Origin: J061 sp003695725 [NCBI: Candidatus Schekmanbacteria bacterium]
GTDB taxonomy: Bacteria; Schekmanbacteria; GWA2-38-11
Length of the DNA stretch: 6,538 nucleotides
Reading direction: 5' to 3'
Assembly: GCA_003695725.1 (NCBI GenBank)
Contig: RFHX01000245.1
Span: 1 to 6,538, forward strand
Position numbers and translations under genes: made by a program. Within the stretch, counting starts at the first letter, position 1, and each line of letters opens with the position of its first letter. The notes under the pieces were generated by a model. The model worked only from the letters and a program-made list of their open reading frames with translations. It did not search any database and was not told the origin of the DNA. Positions 1 through 5,583 of the stretch are shown piece by piece.

Positions 1-405
1 AATCTCACTTGCAGGATAGAAATACCAAACAACTTTTCCCTTTTTTATGTATATCTCGCCTCCTGAAATATAGCGCACTGTCTTTTCCGAAATATAAAAG
101 CTTATAAAACTATCTGTTCTGCATTTGCGAAATGCTTTTGAAATCCTTTTTGCATATTCTTCAATTTCTTCTTCACTGAAGGCTTTAAATCCCTCGCACT
201 TGATCGCTCTCATCATTTTTGCAATTATTTCAGGCGAAATCTTTGCAGGATGTTCAAAAGGTGGTACAGCATCATAGATGCTTGCTGTAGAAATGAAGAC
301 CTCTCCTGAATCCTCATTATGATATACCATTATGCGCGGAGCACATGCTACAGTGCATAACAAAAAAAGGATAATTGCGGTTTTTTTGAAAAAACTAAAT
401 TTCAT
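1..405 (-). CDS. Putative lipoprotein, uncharacterised, C-terminus cut by the window edge
   Basis: This frame is too close to the edge to be closed: I read 135 codons from the ATG at 403-405 down to base 1 with no stop, so the C-terminus is missing. The N-terminus MKFSFFKKTAIILFLLCTVA has two to three lysines, a hydrophobic core and then Cys21, followed by APR. This looks like a signal-peptidase-II lipoprotein signal, although the lipobox TVA-C is imperfect because Thr replaces the usual Leu at -3. The mature part has a Pro/His segment (PPFEHPAKISPE, about residues 48-59), an acidic helix (FSEEEIEEYAKRISKAF, about 76-92) and a beta-like end (YISGGEIYIKKGKVVWYF, about 112-129). I do not recognise a named family. 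The arrangement reminds me of uncharacterised Gram-negative lipoproteins with an HP...FSEEE...SGG.I..K pattern, but that is from memory. GAGGAG at 408-413 lies only two bases from the ATG. The gene is divergent from carA. Confidence 0.75.
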   Translation of the reverse strand, partial: MKFSFFKKTAIILFLLCTVACAPRIMVYHNEDSGEVFISTASIYDAVPPFEHPAKISPEIIAKMMRAIKCEGFKAFSEEEIEEYAKRISKAFRKCRTDSFISFYISEKTVRYISGGEIYIKKGKVVWYFYPASEI

Positions 406-644
406 AACTCCTCAAAAGTTTAAAAAGCGATAAAAAATGTCTGTTATACATATAGATTTTTCTATTTAATGTCCATATGAAATAGATAGCCAAAATATCA
501 TTCATCTTTTACTATCAAAACATTGAACTATCATCTACGAAGACAAAATCAGTAACTCTTTGGTTACAATGAAAGAAAATGAATTTTTTGATTTTGGAAC
601 TGATTGCCAAAAGAGGCAGATGTTAAATAGATTGATTTTTTAAT

Positions 645-675
645 TTGACATTGTTCCAATGAAAAATGATATATA
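645..675 (+). promoter_or_regulatory. Probable carA-plsC promoter
   Basis: A perfect -35 box TTGACA (645-650) is followed after 19 bases by TATATA (670-675), which is preceded by TG at 667-668 and so forms an extended -10. The long spacer is offset by the extended -10. Transcription would start near 682, giving a leader of about 55 bases. This is a sequence match only. Confidence 0.5.
649..661. promoter_or_regulatory. Candidate operator dyad in the carA promoter spacer
   Basis: CATTG (649-653) and CAATG (657-661) form a perfect interrupted palindrome around TTC, just inside the -35 box. A third half-site, CCAATG, recurs at 701-706. The larger inverted repeat TTGACATTG (645-653) / CAATGTCAA (702-710) surrounds the promoter core. 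A repressor or activator site is plausible, but the regulator is unknown. Confidence 0.3.
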
Positions 676-726
676 GGCAGGCAAAAAAACTATCATTTGT
701 CCAATGTCAATAAGTAAGGGAAAAAT

Positions 727-732
727 TAAGGA
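727..732 (+). promoter_or_regulatory. carA ribosome binding site
   Basis: TAAGGA lies five bases before the ATG at 738. It supports that start, which also gives the expected CarA N-terminus. Confidence 0.65.
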
Positions 733-737
733 AAATA

Positions 738-1874
738 ATGGCTAAAGCAGTTCTTTTATTGGAAGACGGCTCCTTCTTCGAAGGCGAAAGCTTCGGCGCT
801 GACGGTGAAAAAGTAGGCGAAGTAGTTTTCAACACAAGTATGACGGGTTATCAGGAAATTTTAACTGACCCTTCCTACAACGGCCAAATCGTTTGTATGA
901 CATATCCTTTAATCGGCAATTATGGAGTCAACGACGAAGATGTGGAATCGAGAAAAATCTTTCTTTCCGGCTTTATTGCAAAGGAATGTTGTCAGTATCC
1001 AAGCAACTTTCGTGCCACCAAAAGACTCGATGAATATTTAAAAGAAAATGGAATTCAAGCAATTCATCAAATCGATACACGCGCTCTTACAAAACGGCTT
1101 CGCATAAAAGGATCTCAACAGGGAATCATATCAACAGTAGATTTCAATAAAGAGAGTCTAATGGAAAAACTCAAAAAATCTCCCGGAATAGTGGGACAAG
1201 ACCTTGTTAAAAATGTCACCTGCACAGAGCCCTATATTTGGGAAGAAGGAGACTGGGAGCTTGGGAAAGGATATAAGCGAATTGACGCGAAGGAAAGAAC
1301 AGATTTTTTGAAGGTTGCAGCATTAGATTTTGGAATAAAATCCAACATTCTAAGAATGATGGTCTCACGCGGGCTTTCTGTGAAGGTTTTCCCCGCTTTT
1401 GCAAAATCGGATGAGATTCTACGAGAAGAGCCTGACGGAATTTTTCTTTCAAATGGTCCCGGCGACCCTGAAGGTGTGCCTTATGCCATAAAAACCGTAG
1501 AACAACTGCTTGGGAAAAAGCCGATTTTTGGAATCTGTCTCGGTCTGCAAATACTTACACTTGCTCTTGGAGGAAAAACTTACAAATTAAAATTTGGACA
1601 CCATGGTGCAAATCATCCTGTAAAAGAACTTGCAACAGGAAAAGTGGAAATTACATCTCAAAATCATGGATTTGCCGCAGATATCAACACCCTGAAGAAT
1701 GTTACATTAACGCACCTCAATCTCAACGATGAAACCGTTGAAGGTTTCAAGTGCACCGATATGCCTGCTTTTGCCGTGCAGTATCATCCTGAAGCATCTC
1801 CCGGTCCACATGATTCACGTTATCTATTCGACAAATTCAAAGAACTGATTCTTGAATCTAAAAAAGATAAATGA
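738..1874 (+). CDS. carA: Carbamoyl-phosphate synthase small chain (glutamine amidotransferase subunit)
   Basis: CarA hydrolyses glutamine and channels the ammonia to the CarB large subunit, which makes carbamoyl phosphate for pyrimidine and arginine synthesis in the cytoplasm. The N-terminal CPSase small-chain domain covers about residues 1-150, with FNTSMTGYQEILTDPSY near 31-47 and IDTRALTKRLR near 112-122. A class I glutamine amidotransferase domain spans about 192-372. It contains SNGPGDP (238-244), the nucleophile Cys267 in GICLGLQ, FGHHGANHP (286-294), and His350 and Glu352 in QYHPEASPGPHDS, so the catalytic triad is complete. At 378 residues it has normal family length. The stop codon overlaps the start of the plsC-like gene in ATGA, which indicates an operon. 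carB is not in this window. I see no pyrimidine attenuator; the only regulatory hints are the dyads around the promoter. Confidence 0.97.
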   Translation: MAKAVLLLEDGSFFEGESFGADGEKVGEVVFNTSMTGYQEILTDPSYNGQIVCMTYPLIGNYGVNDEDVESRKIFLSGFIAKECCQYPSNFRATKRLDEYLKENGIQAIHQIDTRALTKRLRIKGSQQGIISTVDFNKESLMEKLKKSPGIVGQDLVKNVTCTEPYIWEEGDWELGKGYKRIDAKERTDFLKVAALDFGIKSNILRMMVSRGLSVKVFPAFAKSDEILREEPDGIFLSNGPGDPEGVPYAIKTVEQLLGKKPIFGICLGLQILTLALGGKTYKLKFGHHGANHPVKELATGKVEITSQNHGFAADINTLKNVTLTHLNLNDETVEGFKCTDMPAFAVQYHPEASPGPHDSRYLFDKFKELILESKKDK

Positions 1875-2488
1875 TTGAAAAAGGTCCGCCTTACTCACTT
1901 CTAAAAGCTATAGGCATTCCATTATTCAAGATTTATTTCAGACTGACTTTCAAGGGACAAGAAAACATCCCCTCCGATGGAGGCGTAATTATTGCTTCGA
2001 ACCATGCAAGCTTTATCGACCCTCTTGTCATTGCCGCAGGAATAAAGAGGAAAGTTGGCTTCATAATAATCGATACCTATTACAATAAACCACTAATCAA
2101 ATGGTTCTGTAAAAGCACGGAATGTATTCCTGTCTCAGAAGAGATGGAGGGTGCAGGCAGTATGAAACAGGCAATCAAATACCTCAAAAGAGGCAATGTG
2201 CTATGTATCTTCCCTGAAGGAGGACGGACAAGAGATGGACAGCTTCTGCCTGCAAAAAGCGGAGTTGGTATTCTTGCATTGCTGACAGGAGCTACCGTAA
2301 TACCGACAGTAGTAAAAGGTTCATTTCAAGCATATGCGCCTCATCATCGATTCCCGAGACCCAAAAGGATAGAAGTAATTTTTGGCAAAGGATTAAATTT
2401 TGCACAAAAAGAGGGTATATCTAAAAAAGAGCAGGCGAAAGAGGTAACGGATATAATAATGGAGAAAATAAAATCTCTCTGTCGATAA
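1871..2488 (+). CDS. plsC: 1-acyl-sn-glycerol-3-phosphate acyltransferase-like protein (PlsC/LPLAT family)
   Basis: Members of this family transfer an acyl chain to lysophosphatidic acid to give phosphatidic acid, at the inner face of the cytoplasmic membrane. Motif I is NHASFID (44-50), with the catalytic His45 and Asp50 in NHxxxxD spacing. The motif II region is around CIPVSEE (85-91). Motif III is FPEGGRTRDG (114-123), where the usual FPEGTRS has Gly in place of Thr. Motif IV is VIPTVVKG (143-150). At 205 residues it is a compact but complete member. The ATG overlaps the carA stop by 4 bp and no strong Shine-Dalgarno precedes it, so translational coupling to carA is likely. The exact acyl acceptor cannot be settled from sequence. 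The gene ends 2 bp from the convergent cofG stop, and I see no clear terminator there. Confidence 0.9.
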   Translation: MIEKGPPYSLLKAIGIPLFKIYFRLTFKGQENIPSDGGVIIASNHASFIDPLVIAAGIKRKVGFIIIDTYYNKPLIKWFCKSTECIPVSEEMEGAGSMKQAIKYLKRGNVLCIFPEGGRTRDGQLLPAKSGVGILALLTGATVIPTVVKGSFQAYAPHHRFPRPKRIEVIFGKGLNFAQKEGISKKEQAKEVTDIIMEKIKSLCR

Positions 2489-2490
2489 AT

Positions 2491-3483
2491 TCAAACTTCT
2501 TCCTGAATAGTGCAAATCGAATCATCTGTCATTTTCAACAATTTTGAAATTACCTCACCAACTTCATCAGAATACCACCCTTTATCAATATATTTGGGAT
2601 AGATTGGAAGACGTCTTTTCAAGAGGGCTCCTTTTTCGGCAACAATTTTTTTGAGCTCATCTATCCTTGCCCATGGATTTTCAGGGTTTATTCTATCTCG
2701 CCCTTCACTTATTCCGCCAATGTCTGTCAATCCGTACTCAATCAAGTCCGCAAAAAAAGGGTTCAGATTTTGAGGTATTTGGACAGCTATATCTGAATTT
2801 CTCCTGACATATTCTATCAGTTCTACATATTCATCAAAGGAAAGAGGATATGAGCTTTTTAAAGCGCTTCTGCTGTTTGGGACGAAGTTCTGAATGATTA
2901 CTTCCTGTATGTGGTCATATTTTGAATGGCAATCGATAATTCTTTTCAAAGAGTCTATGCGGTCCTCTTGTGTTTCTCCCAATCCTACGAGAATTCCGGT
3001 AGTAAATGGAATTTTTAGCCGGCCTGCATCCTCAAGCATTCTAAAGCGTAATTCCGGTCTTTTTTGAGGATTAACCTTTTTGGAAAATTCACTGTTTGCA
3101 TTTTCTATCATCAATCCCATCGAGGCATTAACCTTGCGAAGGCGCACAAGGTCATCATAGCTCACGACTCCGATGTTTGTATGTGGAAGCATTCCAGCAG
3201 AGAGAATCCTCTGGCATACGGAAACAGCAAAGTCGATAAACGAGTTGTAGCCTTTTTCTTTCAGCTCTTCAGTAATTTTTCTATTTTTATCGACATTTTC
3301 TCCTGACATAACCAAAATTTCACTACATCCTTTTTCTGCCGCAAAAGATAAGGTCTCTTCTATTTCATCATCTTGGACGAAACTACCATCAGATTGTCTA
3401 AAGCCACAATACAGACAACTATTTGCACAATAGGAAGTTAAAATCAAAGTGGACGATTTCGAGTATGTCACTATCCTTTCCAT
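2491..3483 (-). CDS. cofG: 7,8-didemethyl-8-hydroxy-5-deazariboflavin (F0) synthase subunit CofG-like radical SAM enzyme
   Basis: CofG works with CofH to build F0 from tyrosine and a flavin-pathway pyrimidine. F0 is the chromophore of coenzyme F420 and an antenna pigment of some photolyases. The radical SAM cluster motif is CANSCLYC (Cys19, Cys23, Cys26). Further family marks as I recall them are SGE (60-62), LPHTNIGVV (99-107), VNASMGLMIE (118-127), IPFTTGILVGLGET (158-171), HIQEVIIQNF (191-200), DIGGISE (254-260), INPENPW (265-271) and RLPIYPKYI (291-299). These separate it from CofH, MqnC and BioB. The 330-residue length fits. AAGG (complement of 3492-3495) lies eight bases before the ATG. 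The segment at about 128-147 looks shorter than in classical CofG. No cofH, cofC, cofD or cofE is visible, so F0/F420 synthesis is inferred from the family only. Confidence 0.88.
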   Translation of the reverse strand: MERIVTYSKSSTLILTSYCANSCLYCGFRQSDGSFVQDDEIEETLSFAAEKGCSEILVMSGENVDKNRKITEELKEKGYNSFIDFAVSVCQRILSAGMLPHTNIGVVSYDDLVRLRKVNASMGLMIENANSEFSKKVNPQKRPELRFRMLEDAGRLKIPFTTGILVGLGETQEDRIDSLKRIIDCHSKYDHIQEVIIQNFVPNSRSALKSSYPLSFDEYVELIEYVRRNSDIAVQIPQNLNPFFADLIEYGLTDIGGISEGRDRINPENPWARIDELKKIVAEKGALLKRRLPIYPKYIDKGWYSDEVGEVISKLLKMTDDSICTIQEEV

Positions 3484-3593
3484 ATGATTTACCTTATGAA
3501 GCTATCAATGTGTATACTTCTACCAAATTTTGTCAAAACTATCCACCGAGTGAATTTTACATTCCTCGAGTTCAATAATATATGTCTGCCTCT

Positions 3594-3615
3594 TCACCAC
3601 TATGCGTAGGGGTGA
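3594..3615. repeat. Compact inverted repeat between cofG and rnz
   Basis: TCACC (3594-3598) pairs with GGTGA (3611-3615), then an A/G mismatch, then CTA (3600-3602) pairs with TAG (3607-3609) around the loop TGCG. No T-run follows on either strand, so it does not look like a terminator. It may be an operator, or a hairpin near the start of a transcript. Confidence 0.45.
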
Positions 3616-3695
3616 TGAAACTATCATTGAATAGAAAGGATTAGTTATCACAACTCTAACGATAAGAGAAAAGGTCGATTTTCAAAAAAATTATC

Positions 3696-3701
3696 TATAA
3701 T
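3696..3701 (+). promoter_or_regulatory. Candidate -10 box for rnz
   Basis: This is a perfect TATAAT about 97 bases before the rnz start. No good -35 lies 16-18 bases upstream. A second -10-like TATAAA at 3750-3755 also lacks a well-spaced -35. The promoter call therefore rests on the -10 alone. Confidence 0.35.
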
Positions 3702-3737
3702 GCTGATTCAATGAAAAGCGCAGAGACTTTGCATTTC

Positions 3738-3796
3738 TTGACAATATCATATAAAAGGAGATGAAAATTTTTTTAAAAATGATGAGGGATTGTCAA
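3738..3796 (+). promoter_or_regulatory. Inverted repeat enclosing the rnz ribosome binding site
   Basis: TTGACAAT (3738-3745) is the exact reverse complement of ATTGTCAA (3789-3796). Directly inside, ATCAT (3746-3750) matches ATGAT (3779-3783). In RNA these would stack into one stem, leaving GAGGG (3784-3788), the likely rnz Shine-Dalgarno, as a one-sided bulge next to the GTG start at 3798. It may control rnz translation. The left arm also resembles a -35 box, so a DNA operator is the alternative. Confidence 0.35.
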
Positions 3797-3797
3797 A

Positions 3798-4727
3798 GTG
3801 AAAGTAATCTTTTTAGGAACGAGTGGCGGAATACCGACACTTTACAGGAATCTTCCTTCAGTAGCACTTATCAATGAAGGCAATGTCATTCTCTTTGACT
3901 GCGGTGAATTCACGCAAATTCAACTGATAAAATCATCTATAAAACTGGGAAGAATTGATAAAATATTCATCTCCCATCTACACGGTGACCATGTCACAGG
4001 ATTGCCGGGGCTGTTGATGCTCTTAAATCATGCATCGAGGGAGAAACCTCTTCATATTTATGGTCCGGCAGGGCTTAAAAACTACATCTTTTCAACAAAA
4101 AAGATACTCAACTTTTATTTAGGATACCATATCTATGTAAACGAAATATGTGCCGGAGAAACAATAAACGGCGATGGATATAAAATCATTACCTTTCCTC
4201 TGGAGCATACAACGTTTACTCTTGGCTTCAGCTATATTGAAGATGAAAAACCGGGAAAGCTCGACATCGATAAAACAAGAGCTTTGGGTGTGCCGGAAGG
4301 TCCATTACTGAAACGATTGAAAAATGGCGAAGACATTAAGCTTGAAGATGGGAGAACGGTATTTTCAGCCGATGTGGTCGGCCCACCTGTTGAAGGACGA
4401 AAAATCGTTTATGCTGTGGATACAAGACCAACTGATAGTGTAGTGGAAAACTCAATTGGCGCCGATTTATTGATACATGATGGAATGTTTTTAAAAGATA
4501 TTGAAGATGAAGCCGCTAAACGGGGGCATTGTACAGCAGAATCAGCCGCTAATATTGCAAAAAAAGCAGAAGTGAAAAGATTGATACTGACTCATATCAG
4601 TCCCCGCTATGTATCTGGCAAACCATTGGCTGAAGAGGCAAAGGCAGTTTTTGAAAACACCTTTGTTGCCTATGACTTGTTGGAAGTTGAAATAGAAAGA
4701 AAAAAAGCTCAGCTTCCGGGCAAATAA
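3798..4727 (+). CDS. rnz: Ribonuclease Z (tRNase Z, short form)
   Basis: RNase Z is a zinc-dependent endonuclease that removes 3' trailers from tRNA precursors in the cytoplasm. It belongs to the metallo-beta-lactamase fold. The N-terminus MKVIFLGTSGGIPT is typical. The zinc motif HLHGDH (His60, His62, Asp64, His65) is intact. Later ligand and catalytic candidates are His137 in EHTTFTLGF, Asp208 in VDTRP, His244 in GHCTAESAANIAKKA and His266 in LTHISPRY. The exosite-type segment with KLDIDKTRALGVPEGPL (154-170) is present, which separates it from general metallo-hydrolases. The length of 309 residues is right for the bacterial short form. Translation starts at GTG with GAGGG nine bases upstream; an in-frame stop at 3783-3785 rules out any longer protein. 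It runs alone and converges on the DUF2007 gene with 4 bp between stops. Confidence 0.95.
   Translation: MKVIFLGTSGGIPTLYRNLPSVALINEGNVILFDCGEFTQIQLIKSSIKLGRIDKIFISHLHGDHVTGLPGLLMLLNHASREKPLHIYGPAGLKNYIFSTKKILNFYLGYHIYVNEICAGETINGDGYKIITFPLEHTTFTLGFSYIEDEKPGKLDIDKTRALGVPEGPLLKRLKNGEDIKLEDGRTVFSADVVGPPVEGRKIVYAVDTRPTDSVVENSIGADLLIHDGMFLKDIEDEAAKRGHCTAESAANIAKKAEVKRLILTHISPRYVSGKPLAEEAKAVFENTFVAYDLLEVEIERKKAQLPGK
4702..4717 (-). terminator. Weak candidate terminator after the DUF2007 gene
   Basis: Read on the minus strand, GGAAGC-TGA-GCTTTT forms a short stem (four Watson-Crick pairs plus two G-U) running into a T-rich tract, 14 bases past the DUF2007 stop. It lies inside the 3' end of rnz. 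The stem is short, so confidence is low. Confidence 0.25.
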
Positions 4728-4731
4728 AAAA

Positions 4732-5040
4732 TCATAATTTTCGTTCGTACCCACAATTCCAGCATTCGGTGAATTGACCCTCGATGTTCTCGCCGCATTT
4801 TGGGCAATTCCACGATGGCAGAAATCTGTCTTGTTTCTGCTTACTTATAATTTCAACAGCTTTATCAAAATCTTCGTCATTCAAAACCCATACTTCAGGC
4901 CAACATTCATTTGTAGGCACTTCACCCCCGAGATTTGCAATATGCTCATTTTTCATAATGCATGCTATTCCATTCTCTTCCAATATACCCTTGAAAAGAG
5001 CTGCAAGAGAAAAATTCGGAGATGAATAAACTTTCTTCAC
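4732..5040 (-). CDS. DUF2007 domain protein with C-terminal zinc ribbon
   Basis: The N-terminal part (about 1-68, MKKVYSSPNFSLAALFKGIL onward) matches the DUF2007 pattern: a small ferredoxin/PII-like fold annotated as a putative prokaryotic signal-transducing domain with no proven role. The opening VYSSPNFSLAALFKGILEEN, the central asparagine/glycine stretch and PEVWVLNDEDFDKAVEII are typical. Residues 79-96 form a zinc ribbon, CPKC...CWNC (Cys79, Cys82, Cys93, Cys96), a common C-terminal addition in this family. At 102 residues it seems complete. It starts at GTG with AGGA (complement of 5049-5052) eight bases upstream. It lies 139 bp downstream of the glyoxalase-like gene on the same strand, so it may be read through or have its own promoter. 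Confidence 0.82.
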   Translation of the reverse strand: MKKVYSSPNFSLAALFKGILEENGIACIMKNEHIANLGGEVPTNECWPEVWVLNDEDFDKAVEIISKQKQDRFLPSWNCPKCGENIEGQFTECWNCGYERKL

Positions 5041-5179
5041 TTTTTGAATCCTATCATAGAAAATGCAATTTTTCTCAGCTAACTTATTTGATGATTAAAA
5101 CGGTTCATTTTATCTGATTTGTTTTTTTTTATCAAAAATCCTCTGCAATAGAGAAAAAAATCGTGAAAGTACCAATTAC
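5041..5179. other. Gap between the glyoxalase-like and DUF2007 genes
   Basis: These 139 AT-rich bases have no gene. A weak stem CTCT/AGAG (about 5151-5163) with T- and A-rich flanks might end transcription of the upstream pair on the minus strand, but the stem is only four base pairs. The DUF2007 ribosome binding site lies at the left end. Confidence 0.35.
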
Positions 5180-5560
5180 TTACTCCTCTTTCTTTTGTTT
5201 TTCCTCTATGATTTCAATATCATACCCATCAGGATCACATACAAAAAGATACTTCGATCCAACTTCAGGCCGTGCTGGCCAATATTCCCATCCAAGCTTT
5301 TTAATTTTTTCCTCTACTTCATCGAGATTAGAGACAGAAAAAGCCAGATGTCCAAATTGATCTCCCAGTTCATAGTCTCTGCCATCATGATTGTAAGTCA
5401 ATTCGATAAAGTGTTTTTCCTCATCGTCTGAGAGGAAAACAAGAGTTGCCTCATCACCTATGGTTTTACGCTTTACTTCATGAAGTCCTATAAAACCACA
5501 GTAAAACTCGAGACTTCTTTCGATATCTCTAACCCTAATCATTGTATGAACAAAACGCAT
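5180..5560 (-). CDS. gloA: Glyoxalase I-like VOC family protein (lactoylglutathione lyase type)
   Basis: The nearest well-known relative I recognise is bacterial glyoxalase I, which converts the hemithioacetal of methylglyoxal and glutathione to S-lactoylglutathione. The similarity to E. coli GloA is direct: MRFVHTMIRVRDIERSLEFY at the N-terminus, FIELTYNHDGRDYELG (51-66), FGHLAFSV (69-76) and DPDGYDIEIIEEK (109-121). The four metal ligands are all present as His5, Glu53, His71 and Glu116. The length of 126 residues is close to the short, usually nickel-dependent bacterial form. A strong AAGGAG (complement of 5569-5574) sits eight bases before the ATG. It follows the DsrE gene by 23 bp and is probably cotranscribed. 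The substrate is unproven: if this organism lacks glutathione, another thiol or another VOC reaction would apply. Confidence 0.85.
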   Translation of the reverse strand: MRFVHTMIRVRDIERSLEFYCGFIGLHEVKRKTIGDEATLVFLSDDEEKHFIELTYNHDGRDYELGDQFGHLAFSVSNLDEVEEKIKKLGWEYWPARPEVGSKYLFVCDPDGYDIEIIEEKQKKEE

Positions 5561-5583
5561 TTCACTATCTCCTTCTCAATCTG

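Larger units (their letters stand above)
406..737. other. Divergent intergenic region between the lipoprotein gene and carA
   Basis: These 332 AT-rich bases hold no gene I can support. From left to right they contain the ribosome binding site of the lipoprotein gene (408-413, minus), a possible minus-strand -10 (TATAAC, complement of 443-448) with no good -35, and two ACTATCA words (511-517 and 528-534). There is a small 5-bp hairpin GTAAC/GTTAC at 552-567. The carA promoter with its dyad and a 9-bp inverted repeat fills 645-710. A third ACTATCA word lies at 689-695. Confidence 0.6.
3484..3797. other. Divergent intergenic region between cofG and rnz
   Basis: These 314 bases hold no gene I can support. 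On the cofG side they contain the ribosome binding site and a TTGACA box on the minus strand (complement of 3531-3536), with TATACA (complement of 3511-3516) only 14 bases away, so a cofG promoter is possible but poorly spaced. In the middle are a compact hairpin (3594-3615) and the word AAACTATCATT (3618-3628). On the rnz side are a consensus TATAAT (3696-3701) and an inverted repeat that brackets the rnz ribosome binding site (3738-3796). Confidence 0.6.

Noticed and set aside
569-643. A 24-codon plus-strand frame (MKENEFFDFG...) ending just before the carA -35 box
   Set aside because: No ribosome binding site, no recognisable sequence, and short enough to occur by chance in AT-rich DNA.
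2480-2510. ATTCA/TGAAT stem at the plsC-cofG junction as a terminator
   Set aside because: Five AT-rich pairs with a ten-base loop and no T-tract are too weak.
3761-3877. A 38-codon frame starting directly after AGGAG and overlapping the rnz start in another frame
   Set aside because: The AGGAG touches the ATG with no spacing, and the frame mostly copies rnz coding sequence. A leader peptide cannot be excluded but is not supported.
4774-5431. Several plus-strand frames opposite the DUF2007 and glyoxalase-like genes
   Set aside because: The minus-strand frames have clear family motifs and ribosome binding sites, while the plus-strand frames have neither.
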